A stretch of 64,000 nucleotides of DNA, taken from contig PGZL01000001.1 in assembly GCA_002840095.1 (NCBI GenBank), positions 68,718 to 132,717 on the forward strand, read 5' to 3'. Below, one piece after another: positions 1-6,739 of this stretch (position 1 is its first letter; every line of letters begins with the position of its first letter). A program made the position numbers and the translations under genes. The stretch is from Gammaproteobacteria bacterium HGW-Gammaproteobacteria-1 (GTDB lineage Bacteria > Pseudomonadota > Gammaproteobacteria > Thiohalomonadales > Thiohalomonadaceae). The notes under the pieces were generated by a model. The model ran no database searches and was not told the origin of the DNA. It worked only from the letters and a program-made list of their open reading frames with translations.

Positions 1-1
1 A

Positions 2-109
2 GCGCAGACTGCGCTGCTCAAGAAGCTTGATGCCGCGGAGAAGAAGGTCCTGAATAAGGTCAGCACCCCGAGGAAAAAGCGTCGCGTGAAGAAAAAAGCT
101 GCTGCGTAA
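2..109 (+). CDS. C-terminal end of an unidentified protein with a basic tail (partial)
   Basis: The reading frame enters from the left edge and stops with TAA. Only 35 residues are visible. They form a Lys/Ala-rich helix ending in a strongly basic stretch (PRKKRRVKKK) and three alanines. Such tails occur on histone-like and other DNA-binding proteins, but the family cannot be told from this fragment. A perfect 13-bp hairpin follows 26 bases after the stop, which supports a genuine gene end. Confidence 0.6.
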   Translation, partial: AQTALLKKLDAAEKKVLNKVSTPRKKRRVKKKAAA

Positions 110-134
110 TATCCAGTCGGGCAGCAGCGGAGAA

Positions 135-163
135 CAAACAGCCGGGCATCGCCCGGCTGTTTG
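135..163. terminator. Strong hairpin terminator between converging genes
   Basis: A perfect 13-bp inverted repeat (CAAACAGCCGGGC, loop ATC, then its complement) lies between the stop of the plus-strand partial gene and the stop of the minus-strand gene at 177. It is followed by a short T-containing run (CTTTG). The position between convergent genes suggests it terminates from both sides. Confidence 0.75.
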
Positions 164-176
164 CTTTGAGGGGTAG

Positions 177-794
177 TTAGTGAGGACGGAGGCGCGGCTC
201 GCTCCGTTTCGGGGAGTTAGCCGGGAGGCTGATATTGCTAAGCTGTGCGGGGCTCCCGGGCATGGCCGCTATCAGGTTGACCAGTGCCGTGAGCTCGCGT
301 TGTGCCTTTTCGCTGTCGAGATTAGGCATGCCGTCATACAGGTTCATCAGGGAGCCTGTCGCGTTTCCGATATGCGGAAACACAGGTGACAGCGTGGTCC
401 CCTCCGGTTTGCGCTGTATCTCAAGCACAGAGACATCGGCGGTGCCGCACCGCTCGCATACCGTCAGAATGAGGACATCTTTCGCTTCCGGGTGGTCCTG
501 CAGCGAGGGATAACGGGTGCGATCGGTACCGTCCTCCATGTTGACAGAGGTCACCATCGAGGCCTCGGCATATGTGACGTAATACGGGGCATTCTCCAGG
601 GCGAGGATTGCCTGGATGCACGAGATGGCGATGTGTTTCTGGGTGTCCGTGGCGAATGCGCAGTTCACCATCACTGCATCATTGGTATTCCGCCTGGGCA
701 CCAACGCCGTCAGGTAGGCTGTGTCACCGCGCAGAAGCGTGGCTTCGGCCAGATCCTTGGCGATGGCTGTTAGCGTGTGCTTGGGAGGGGGCAT
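177..794 (-). CDS. Hypothetical protein, 205 aa
   Basis: Unrecognised soluble protein. The ATG at 794 has GGAG seven bases upstream. A CERCG pair of cysteines sits near residues 113-116, too few for a convincing zinc site alone. The sequence is otherwise mixed alpha/beta without membrane segments, and the last 15 residues are basic. It converges on the terminator at 135-163 and lies 14 bases downstream of the small gene ending at 809, so it could share a transcript with it. No function can be assigned. Confidence 0.6.
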   Translation of the reverse strand: MPPPKHTLTAIAKDLAEATLLRGDTAYLTALVPRRNTNDAVMVNCAFATDTQKHIAISCIQAILALENAPYYVTYAEASMVTSVNMEDGTDRTRYPSLQDHPEAKDVLILTVCERCGTADVSVLEIQRKPEGTTLSPVFPHIGNATGSLMNLYDGMPNLDSEKAQRELTALVNLIAAMPGSPAQLSNISLPANSPKRSEPRLRPH

Positions 795-808
795 GGCGTG
801 CTCCGCTG

Positions 809-1033
809 CTACCAGACGTAGGGCGCATCTTCCGATGCAACTGCGTCGAGCAGGTGCTCGAACCGCTCAAGCGCCGCCGCACCGGTTTCGGCAGACAGCG
901 TCGTGAGCGCGTCGAGATGGCAGCTTGCGTGCGGGCAGTTGGCACGACAATCAAGAGATGAAATCAACACCTCGAGTGCCTCAGCAGGCGGCAAAACGCC
1001 GCTGTCGTCCTGGAGCCTGGGTTGTATGCACAT
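809..1033 (-). CDS. Small Cys-containing protein, 74 aa
   Basis: Starts at the ATG at 1033; GGAG of the ribosome binding site lies seven bases upstream, inside a long hairpin at 1034-1100. The protein has a central Cys cluster (CRANCPHASC) followed by a helix ending LERFEHLLDAVA. The neighbouring gene at 1133-1360 encodes a protein with the same plan: a DD-x-G-x-L start, a Cys cluster, then LQRFDDLLELIA. The two therefore look like diverged duplicates of a mini-protein family I do not recognise. The three or four cysteines could bind a metal. Confidence 0.6.
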   Translation of the reverse strand: MCIQPRLQDDSGVLPPAEALEVLISSLDCRANCPHASCHLDALTTLSAETGAAALERFEHLLDAVASEDAPYVW

Positions 1034-1100
1034 AACGAATCTCCGCCGTAATGTTTGGATGACCACACCCACACTTTACGGTTAGCGCCGGAGATTCGTT
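1034..1100 (-). promoter_or_regulatory. Leader hairpin that hides the ribosome binding site
   Basis: AACGAATCTCCG at 1034-1045 is perfectly complementary to CGGAGATTCGTT at 1089-1100. An inner 6-bp pair (CCGTAA at 1046-1051 with TTACGG at 1076-1081) extends the stem. In the minus-strand transcript the stem ends right at the ATG (1033) and contains the GGAG ribosome binding site. Opening of this stem would be needed for translation. Confidence 0.55.
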
Positions 1101-1132
1101 AATAGGCAGTTTTGGCTACCGGCCGGAGTGAG

Positions 1133-1360
1133 TCAGCCGCTTAGCGGACACTCGCTCGGAGTACGCGCAATCAACTCAAGCAGATCATCGAAGCGCTGGA
1201 GGGCATTCGTGTGAGCGCGCCTCGCGTCAATCAGCTTCTGAATAAAACAGTTCTGCCGACACTGCGTACTACAGTTCAACTGGCCTAGCGCTCGCTCAAT
1301 ATCCTCGATAGGCGCCAAGAGTCCCAAGTCATCCAGGACAAATTCGTGTTCCGTTCCCAT
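1133..1360 (-). CDS. Small Cys-containing protein, 75 aa, paralogue of the 809-1033 product
   Basis: The ATG at 1360 is preceded by AGAGGA with about seven bases of spacing. The protein has an acidic N-terminal half, a CSTQCRQNC cluster near residues 30-38, and a C-terminal helix (LQRFDDLLELIA). That helix resembles the one in its neighbour, as does the position of the cysteines. The similarity is weak overall and was judged by eye. Function unknown; a small metal-binding or adaptor protein is possible. Confidence 0.55.
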   Translation of the reverse strand: MGTEHEFVLDDLGLLAPIEDIERALGQLNCSTQCRQNCFIQKLIDARRAHTNALQRFDDLLELIARTPSECPLSG

Positions 1361-1500
1361 GCAAAAATCCTCTTCTGCATATAGTAGTTATTTATCGTGT
1401 GCATTATTGAAATACTATCCGAGCCAACACAATAAGAAAAGAGCGCTAATCACGAGCGCGAGGGTAGGGAATGCAGGGCGCATATAAGCGCGCACTCACC

Positions 1501-1540
1501 AAAAAGCCGGCCCCAATCAATGTGTTGGGGTCGTTTTTTT
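1501..1540. terminator. Bidirectional rho-independent terminator
   Basis: A 9-bp stem (CGGCCCCAA at 1508-1516 pairing with TTGGGGTCG at 1525-1533, one G-U pair) has an 8-base loop. Seven T follow on the plus strand, and five A precede the stem on the plus strand, giving a T-run on the minus strand. It ends the minus-strand gene at 1552. The stronger plus-strand T-run has no obvious gene upstream of it. Confidence 0.75.
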
Positions 1541-1551
1541 CGGTGAATTGG

Positions 1552-2415
1552 CTAGAGGGAGGTGATTTCAGGACGGGCGAGAGTGTTGTTCGGTACCAAA
1601 TTTGCCGCAAGCAGTGTGGCGCGGACCTTCTTGACTTCGTCGACAGCACCAGCTTCCTCGAGCTTATCCAGTAGTTCGTTAATGGTCTTGCCGTATTCTT
1701 CGTGAAGTTCCTCGGGCAGGGGCGTCATCAGGCGCACTTTGGCCTTGGCCAAGAAATTGAGCAGCGTGTCCGACGTGGCCTCGTGATCGATCCGCGCGAT
1801 GATCGGGATGTGATCAAGCACCTCTTTTTCGGAAAGCCGCTTCGCCATGGCCAGCGAGTGACCAACCCAAGCAACGAAGTGGTCGCGGAGGCCCTCAGCC
1901 ACGATATGGCTCAGTGCGGTGTGGAAAACGCGGGCGGGGCCACTTTGCCACAACCGATCGATACTCTGCTGCCACTGCGGGGCATGCACATCGAGGCCGG
2001 ACTGTAGCTCCGCAAGACGATCGGCCACGAACGCCGGCAGCAGGGCGAGGTCGGGCAGCGTAAACGTGCCGAGCGTCTGGTGGGTATACCGCGCATCGAC
2101 GTCCTTTGCACGGGGAAGAAAACGAGAGATGAGATATTCAGCCATGACCTGGCAAGCCCCCTCCCAGGCCTCACTCTCCATGCGGGTTTCCGCAATGGCG
2201 GGATTACCTAGGGCCAGCAGGATGGTGGCATGGCCGGGCCAGCGCCCATCCCCCGCGAGAACTTCGGCACCAAGCGCTTCCTGCATCTGCGCCTCTACTT
2301 TGGTCGGATCCAGGGTAGCCTCAGCGCCTTTCGCGTAGGCATCCAGTACGATGCTACTGAATGCCTTAATACTGGTCGGGGCGCTCACGCGCGATTCGGG
2401 TGTTTTGTCGGTCAT
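1552..2415 (-). CDS. Hypothetical protein, 287 aa
   Basis: Unrecognised soluble, largely helical protein. I chose the ATG at 2415 (MTDKTPESRV) because GGAG lies seven bases upstream. The open frame extends further upstream but there has the look of non-coding sequence and overlaps the opposite-strand gene at 2531. The protein carries no membrane segment, signal peptide or catalytic motif I can name. The C-terminal part is rich in Glu, Lys and Leu (residues about 225-275), consistent with a helical or coiled tail. It is monocistronic and ends at the bidirectional terminator at 1501-1540. Confidence 0.65.
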   Translation of the reverse strand: MTDKTPESRVSAPTSIKAFSSIVLDAYAKGAEATLDPTKVEAQMQEALGAEVLAGDGRWPGHATILLALGNPAIAETRMESEAWEGACQVMAEYLISRFLPRAKDVDARYTHQTLGTFTLPDLALLPAFVADRLAELQSGLDVHAPQWQQSIDRLWQSGPARVFHTALSHIVAEGLRDHFVAWVGHSLAMAKRLSEKEVLDHIPIIARIDHEATSDTLLNFLAKAKVRLMTPLPEELHEEYGKTINELLDKLEEAGAVDEVKKVRATLLAANLVPNNTLARPEITSL

Positions 2416-2530
2416 GACGGGCTCCGTGGTGCCGCTGTTGATCATGTCCATACAGTACGGCCGGGCTTCGCAACCTGTGAAGTGGCAATCCACGCTTAAC
2501 AGAGGAGCCCGGCGCCGCCATAGTGCGTAT

Positions 2531-3043
2531 ATGGCACCCCCTATTCCACAACCCAATCTACCCGCGCCCGGCCACCGCCTCGCCGCCGCGGCCGAATTGC
2601 TCGCCGGGCGACGCAGATTGCAGGACTCACTCAATGAGGCCTTGTCGAAGGGGCGTGTAGCAGCGGCCGCCGCCCTAATCGGTTGCAGCGTGGACTTGGA
2701 ATACCGGAATTGTTTGGGCGTAACGTTGATTGAGGCCGCGCTTGAGGGCCGTAGGCCACGCGGCATTGCGCTCGTTCGGAACGTGCTCGGAGTGGAATCC
2801 ACCTATAGCATCGAACAGGGGGCGAAGGATGTAAGGATGATGTCTATCGCCAAGGATGCTGCGGGCACGCTATCTCAAGCGCGCTTCTGGTCGGTGGCGC
2901 TGGCCGTAGAGGCCGCCAACTTGAAGGATCCGGGGTGCATCACTCTCCCTATGCGATTCGTGTTGTGGGAAATGATCCCGCTCATCGAGAAAGAGATGCG
3001 CGCCGGCAGACAATGGAAGGGGCCGACGTGTCGGGCCACCTGA
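2531..3043 (+). CDS. Ankyrin-type helical-repeat protein, 170 aa
   Basis: Starts at ATG 2531, divergent from the gene ending at 1552. After a Pro-rich N-terminus (PPIPQPNLPAP) the sequence reads LNEALSKGRVAAAAALIGCSVDLEYRNCLGVTLI in its middle part, which matches the helix-turn-helix rhythm of ankyrin repeats (a short helix, LI-x-G-x-VD, then a new helix). Only one or two degenerate repeats are visible, and the rest is unassigned. The next gene overlaps its 3' end and is a clearer ankyrin protein, so the pair probably arose together. The role is unknown; such proteins bind other proteins. Confidence 0.55.
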   Translation: MAPPIPQPNLPAPGHRLAAAAELLAGRRRLQDSLNEALSKGRVAAAAALIGCSVDLEYRNCLGVTLIEAALEGRRPRGIALVRNVLGVESTYSIEQGAKDVRMMSIAKDAAGTLSQARFWSVALAVEAANLKDPGCITLPMRFVLWEMIPLIEKEMRAGRQWKGPTCRAT

Positions 3044-3708
3044 AAGCCACCCTGCAACTGGTCATGAGCCGGAAGCCAAGCCTCTCGGGGTCGACGACCC
3101 TGCGCACTGCAATCCAGGAGGAGCATTGGGCACTCGCGCGTGCGTTGCTCGGATGCGACGTTGACCCCGAGTCCAGGATCGCCAATCTGAACTGGCCGCC
3201 GCTGGCTTATGCCGTGTGCGCGCGGCGAGAGGACGTGATGATCGACATGCTCGCGGCCGGAGCGCGACCGTCGGGAAAGGGCGGTCGTTTCAAGGGAAGT
3301 GGCGATGCGTTACGGATGGCAACGCTCACCCGGCAGCCTGCGTTGATTACCCGCCTTGTCGCCGCCGGCGCCGAGGTTGAGCGGCGTGATCAGCGCGGCC
3401 GCACCGCCCTGCATGATGCCGCGCGATTTGATGCAGATCACTGCATCGAGGCGTTGCTCGATGGCGGCGCGGATATCGATGCCCTCGATGATGCCGGGTG
3501 CCCGCCGATTTTCGAGGCAATTTGCTATGGTTCGTGCGAGGCGGTACGCGTGCTTGTGCGCCGCGGCGCCGATCTCGTCCAGAACTACGGCGATTGGGGA
3601 AATGTGCGAATGTACGCCCGTAACCACGACAGATCCTCGTGGCTTCCTGACATTGAGCTGCGGCCGGCATCACCAGAAACACAGTCGCTGGGGCGCGCCC
3701 GCCCCTAG
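2935..3708 (+). CDS. Ankyrin-repeat protein, 257 aa
   Basis: The C-terminal half carries recognisable ankyrin repeats. These include RGRTALHDAARFDADHC followed by IEALLDGGADIDALDDAG and a further unit ending VLVRRGADL. An earlier degenerate unit contains LITRLVAAGAEVERRDQRG. The GTG at 2935 has AAGGA six bases upstream and would overlap the previous gene by 109 bases; the ATG at 3013 would give a shorter overlap but has no clear ribosome binding site. Ankyrin repeats mediate protein-protein contacts. In Legionella, Dot/Icm secretion substrates often carry them, but no secretion signal can be inferred here, so an effector role is only a possibility. Confidence 0.75.
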   Translation: MHHSPYAIRVVGNDPAHRERDARRQTMEGADVSGHLKATLQLVMSRKPSLSGSTTLRTAIQEEHWALARALLGCDVDPESRIANLNWPPLAYAVCARREDVMIDMLAAGARPSGKGGRFKGSGDALRMATLTRQPALITRLVAAGAEVERRDQRGRTALHDAARFDADHCIEALLDGGADIDALDDAGCPPIFEAICYGSCEAVRVLVRRGADLVQNYGDWGNVRMYARNHDRSSWLPDIELRPASPETQSLGRARP

Positions 3709-3724
3709 ACTAGGCCGCCACACG

Positions 3725-3766
3725 TTGTAAATAGTCCTCAATCGATATATTCTAAGATATATATCT
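3725..3766 (+). promoter_or_regulatory. Candidate promoter with an overlapping 12-bp palindrome
   Basis: TTGTAA (3725-3730) and TATTCT (3748-3753) are 17 bases apart in an AT-rich island within GC-rich DNA. The perfect palindrome AGATATATATCT (3755-3766) sits immediately downstream, where a repressor could block transcription start. It would serve the small gene at 3803. Confidence 0.45.
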
Positions 3767-3802
3767 TTCCCGACGCGAATAAACATGAGTGAGGGTGATT
3801 TT

Positions 3803-4051
3803 ATGCCAGCATCCGTGCATATTGAGACTGCGCCGGCCTGTTTCGGAGGGTTGGGCGCTTACCAGCGGTGGCTGGAGCTGAATCGTTTTACCAGAAAGGA
3901 TGCCTCAGAATCACGGGCCCTTAGTGCCGGCTGGTCACGGACCACCCCGTGCCCTTGCTATGACTGCAGCGCCAGCTATCAAGCCAAACAGATCGGGGTT
4001 GGCGCCTGCGAAAACCCAAAGTTCACGGCCTTCCCGCGAAAACAAGCATAA
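3803..4051 (+). CDS. Small Cys-rich hypothetical protein, 82 aa
   Basis: This short frame lies between a plausible promoter and a strong terminator, which supports it as a real gene. GAGGG lies about seven bases before the ATG at 3803; an in-frame ATG at 3785 is an alternative. The protein has a CPCYDC cluster near residue 53 and further cysteines before and after, so it may bind a metal. It contains no membrane segment. I do not recognise a family. Confidence 0.5.
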   Translation: MPASVHIETAPACFGGLGAYQRWLELNRFTRKDASESRALSAGWSRTTPCPCYDCSASYQAKQIGVGACENPKFTAFPRKQA

Positions 4052-4109
4052 CTCCCCCGTACCAAAGACTCATCTCCCCTCCTGGCCGCCTGTTGGCGGC
4101 ATTTGTGGC

Positions 4110-4141
4110 ACGGCGCCCCGCCCCAGGGCGCCGTTTTTTTT
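4110..4141. terminator. Rho-independent terminator
   Basis: A 9-bp stem (ACGGCGCCC at 4110-4118, loop CGCCCCA, complement at 4126-4134) is followed by an unbroken run of eight T. It ends the plus-strand gene at 3803-4051. It lies immediately before the stop of the converging minus-strand gene at 4144, which it may also insulate. Confidence 0.9.
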
Positions 4142-4143
4142 GC

Positions 4144-4659
4144 CTACGTCGTTACCGACGGAGAAGGCGTGGGCGGCGCACCTGTGGGGCGGGAATCGTA
4201 GAAATGCTTCCACTGCGCAGGCGTGAGGTATTCCCAGCGAACCAGCTCCAACTGAGAGGCATGCTGCTGGTTGCCGCGTTCACGGATCCAGGCCTGGATG
4301 AAGCGCTCCTGGTAGGCAGTGGAGCCCAAGTTGAATTCGCTGGTCGAGCCGATATCGCGGTTATGCTCGATGCCAGTGTGCGCGTCGCGTAGCGTGAGCA
4401 GGATCCGGCTCTTTTCCGGCTGGGCGGCTTTGACGGACGCCAGGTGCAGATCCAGAGCGGCAAGTATCTCGCTGGTTTTGGGCCGCACCACCGGCCAGGG
4501 GTCACCGAGTGACAGCCAGCGATCACCGACGTAGGCGTGTGCCCAGGTGAAGGTGCTGCCGCCGTAGCGGCGACGCTCGAAGCTCACCGGGATATTGTTG
4601 ACGATAGCGCTGACGGCGCGTCCAACCAGTCTGTCTCCCACGCAAATACTCACAATCAT
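4144..4659 (-). CDS. Hypothetical protein, 171 aa
   Basis: Unrecognised. The ATG at 4659 is preceded closely by AAGGAGCG. The N-terminal part looks beta-rich (ICVGDRLVGRAVSAIVNN, then a region with many aromatic residues such as FTWAHAYVGDRWLSLGD). The C-terminus ends in a Pro/Thr/Ser-rich tail. No catalytic motif or membrane segment is visible. It follows the gene at 4669-5391 by nine bases and is probably cotranscribed with it. The stop lies next to a strong terminator. Confidence 0.6.
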   Translation of the reverse strand: MIVSICVGDRLVGRAVSAIVNNIPVSFERRRYGGSTFTWAHAYVGDRWLSLGDPWPVVRPKTSEILAALDLHLASVKAAQPEKSRILLTLRDAHTGIEHNRDIGSTSEFNLGSTAYQERFIQAWIRERGNQQHASQLELVRWEYLTPAQWKHFYDSRPTGAPPTPSPSVTT

Positions 4660-4668
4660 CGCTCCTTC

Positions 4669-5391
4669 TTAGAGGGTCGGCGCACATGCGGCCGCGCGCT
4701 GCTGGGCAGGGGACTGCCAGCCCATAGCGTGAATGCTCTTGGCGAGTTGGCTGTCGGGCGCGGCCTCGGCCATCGCGAGCAAGGCAGCTTTCACCTGGTC
4801 GCCGTCCCCCATTTCAAAGAGGCTATCGGACTGGCGTTCACCGAAGTCGAAGACCGTGAAAAATTGGTTGCCGGGGTTGGGCATGCCGGCCTCGAATAAG
4901 CGGCGCGCGCAGTCGATGCGATCGACGAGCCCCTCCGGCCCGTCGCGGCCGATCCGGGCACTGTAGTAGTTCAGCCAGCAGCCGAGCTCGAAGTGGGTGC
5001 GGGCGGCGACGGCCTCTTCCTTTGCTTCGCCCGGCGTACAGGTCACCCGTTTGCGGGCCGCAACACCGAGGACGTTGCCGGCGTCGCGGCGCAGCTGCTC
5101 GCGGACAGTTTCGCTCAGTGGCGCATGGCTCGTATCAGCAGGGAGCACCGCAACACGCAGGTCGGCGACCTGCGCGAGGATGGCCAGGCGCTCAGCGGCC
5201 AGGCTGGCGGCAGGATGGGCTATGGCCACCTGAGCGCCGGAGGAGGTCCACACCGGGGTGCGCAGCGCCTGCTGCAGGGCGAGAAGCTCGGCCGGTGCGG
5301 CGGCCAGGTACGTAATAGCCTCGTCGACGTTGGCCATCAGGCGCCGGACACCGGCGCGCGGGCCTTCAAGCTGGACGGTTATGGATGACAT
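4669..5391 (-). CDS. Hypothetical protein, 240 aa
   Basis: Unrecognised soluble protein with a good ribosome binding site (AGGAGG, seven bases before ATG 5391). The first half is Ala/Leu-rich and helical. The second half contains a Trp/Tyr/Phe-rich patch (HFELGCWLNYYSARIG, later GNQFFTVFDFGERQ). It is the first gene of a likely two-gene unit with 4144-4659. A 14-bp motif shared with position 1098 lies about 57 bases upstream of its start and may be part of the promoter. Confidence 0.6.
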   Translation of the reverse strand: MSSITVQLEGPRAGVRRLMANVDEAITYLAAAPAELLALQQALRTPVWTSSGAQVAIAHPAASLAAERLAILAQVADLRVAVLPADTSHAPLSETVREQLRRDAGNVLGVAARKRVTCTPGEAKEEAVAARTHFELGCWLNYYSARIGRDGPEGLVDRIDCARRLFEAGMPNPGNQFFTVFDFGERQSDSLFEMGDGDQVKAALLAMAEAAPDSQLAKSIHAMGWQSPAQQRAAACAPTL

Positions 5392-5447
5392 GGTGGGCCT
5401 CCTGCTCGTAGTGAATAGGAGGAGTATCCGCCGCGTTCGCGGCCCCT

Positions 5448-5461
5448 GTTAATAGGCAGTT
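5448..5461. repeat. Intergenic 14-bp motif, second copy at 1098-1111
   Basis: GTTAATAGGCAGTT occurs identically at 1098-1111 and 5448-5461. Both copies lie 57-65 bases upstream of a minus-strand start codon (1033 and 5391). A related core (CTGTTAATAG) lies at 36449-36458 upstream of stbA. The shared placement suggests a promoter or regulator site. Confidence 0.4.
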
Positions 5462-6288
5462 CGGGCGTGTGGTCGCCGCGGCGGCTGGCATTCAGCGCAG
5501 TCCTGCGTGATGCAACTGTGGCGGTCGACGTGGAAGCGGTTGCGAAGAGGCTCACCGGTACCGTGCTCGAAGGCCGAGGTGCCGCAGATACTGCAGGTCG
5601 CCGCGTGTATCTGACGCCCTTCGCTATCAACGCCGCGGGTGATGATGCGGGAGTCCCAGCGGTGGTCCTGCGGGTGACAAGGGGTTGCGGCCGCGGAATT
5701 GGGGAGCGTGGACGGCATGGTTGCCGGCTCCGGCCAGAGGCTGATATCGAGGGGGAAATATCCGAGCGTGTGATTGATCGCGGGTGAGGCGCGCATGGGA
5801 TCACGCAGACGGCCGGTGATGTTGCCGGCGACGACGTTGTGACAAACCAGGTTTCGGCCGGCGTGCTCATGGTCGAGCACGGTGGACCAGAATCGATTGC
5901 GAGCGAGGCGATGGGCCGCGTTCTCTCCCGCGCTGGGCCAGGGCAAGGTCACATGGACGTCGATCGGAGTCTGGCGGATCTCGGGGGCAAGGAAGCGCCA
6001 CAGCAGGTGAAAGGCAACCTCGCCGAGGGCATAGCTGCTGGAAGGCGGCAGCTCAAAGCCCTCGATCTCACACTGCCAGCGCCGGGTGTCCGCGCAGTAG
6101 GTGAGCGGGACGTGATTGGCGATGTGCCGATAGCCGCCGTCGGCCAAGTGGCGGCGGGTCGGCAGACAGAAGTAATGAATAGTCAGCTGGCGGCGTGAGA
6201 AGTTAAGCATCCGTTGCTCCAGGCCTACCCACGTCCCTGAGTAGTCGCCGGTTAGAAGTCCGTAGAGCGCACGGTGGTGTTGGGTCAC
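5449..6288 (-). CDS. Hypothetical protein with a possible zinc site, 279 aa
   Basis: I chose the GTG at 6288, which has AGGAG ten bases upstream. The open frame would also allow a TTG at 6306, but that overlaps the binding site. A Cys/His cluster in the last third (CSICGTSAFEH, then HVDRHSC and CAEC) looks like a zinc-binding fold. The N-terminal two thirds are rich in aromatic residues and His, with no family I can name. Between the ribosome binding site and the GTG lies a three-codon frame (ATG ACC GAG TGA) whose stop overlaps the start, possibly incidental. The neighbouring genes give no clue to function. Confidence 0.6.
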   Translation of the reverse strand: MTQHHRALYGLLTGDYSGTWVGLEQRMLNFSRRQLTIHYFCLPTRRHLADGGYRHIANHVPLTYCADTRRWQCEIEGFELPPSSSYALGEVAFHLLWRFLAPEIRQTPIDVHVTLPWPSAGENAAHRLARNRFWSTVLDHEHAGRNLVCHNVVAGNITGRLRDPMRASPAINHTLGYFPLDISLWPEPATMPSTLPNSAAATPCHPQDHRWDSRIITRGVDSEGRQIHAATCSICGTSAFEHGTGEPLRNRFHVDRHSCITQDCAECQPPRRPHARTAY

Positions 6289-6739
6289 TCGGTCATATCT
6301 CCTCAATGCGGTGCGGTGATTTCGGGGCCATCAGCGCCGGCCGGTAACCTGATCGTGGCGCCGCCGGACGCAATATCTTTAAACCTATATACCTTTGGCG
6401 ATTTTCTCGCAAGACCTTATACCATCACCCATAGTGCAATCCCCTACCCCAAGCGTGGCTCCGCCACACATTGCGGTAACACTGGTCGCCCCTCCGGGGC
6501 CGTATTAAATACCGATATCGGAAATTGCGCCGCATCCGAACTATTGTCGGTACCGGAAAAATATTGATATCAGGCAAATCCCGGCACCGTTCATGTCAAA
6601 AGCGCCACCAGTGCGTGGGGGGGGGGGCAGCTGCTGCTGCCGAAATGGGTGATGGTATAAGAAAAGGCGGCGCGTATCGTTTAACTTCTATATAAAACGC
6701 GATATACTCAAGCCACGAATAACGCCCAGGGAGAGTCAA
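6289..6739. other. Non-coding divergent region with hairpins and an 11-G tract
   Basis: About 450 bases separate the minus-strand gene starting at 6288 from the plus-strand gene at 6740. The region holds several AT-rich blocks, two small hairpins (GTGGC-TCC-GCCAC near 6465 and GCCCC-TCC-GGGGC near 6488), a CCGATATCGG palindrome (6512-6521) and a run of 11 G (6617-6627). No credible gene is visible. A small RNA or a replication or regulatory site is possible. Confidence 0.45.
6681..6708 (+). promoter_or_regulatory. Candidate sigma-70-type promoter
   Basis: TTAACT (6681-6686) and TATACT (6703-6708) are separated by 16 bases, and the start codon of the gene at 6740 lies 32 bases downstream. The surrounding sequence is notably AT-rich. 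Confidence 0.5.

Noticed and set aside
2416-2802. Extended start for the minus-strand gene ending at 1552
   Set aside because: The extension overlaps the opposite-strand ankyrin-type gene and has arginine/alanine-rich composition. ATG 2415 has a proper ribosome binding site.
3722-3734. ACGTTGTAAATAG, resembling the core of an E. coli Ter site (10 of 13)
   Set aside because: A match of this quality is expected many times by chance in 64 kb on both strands, and Tus-family target sites diverge between species.
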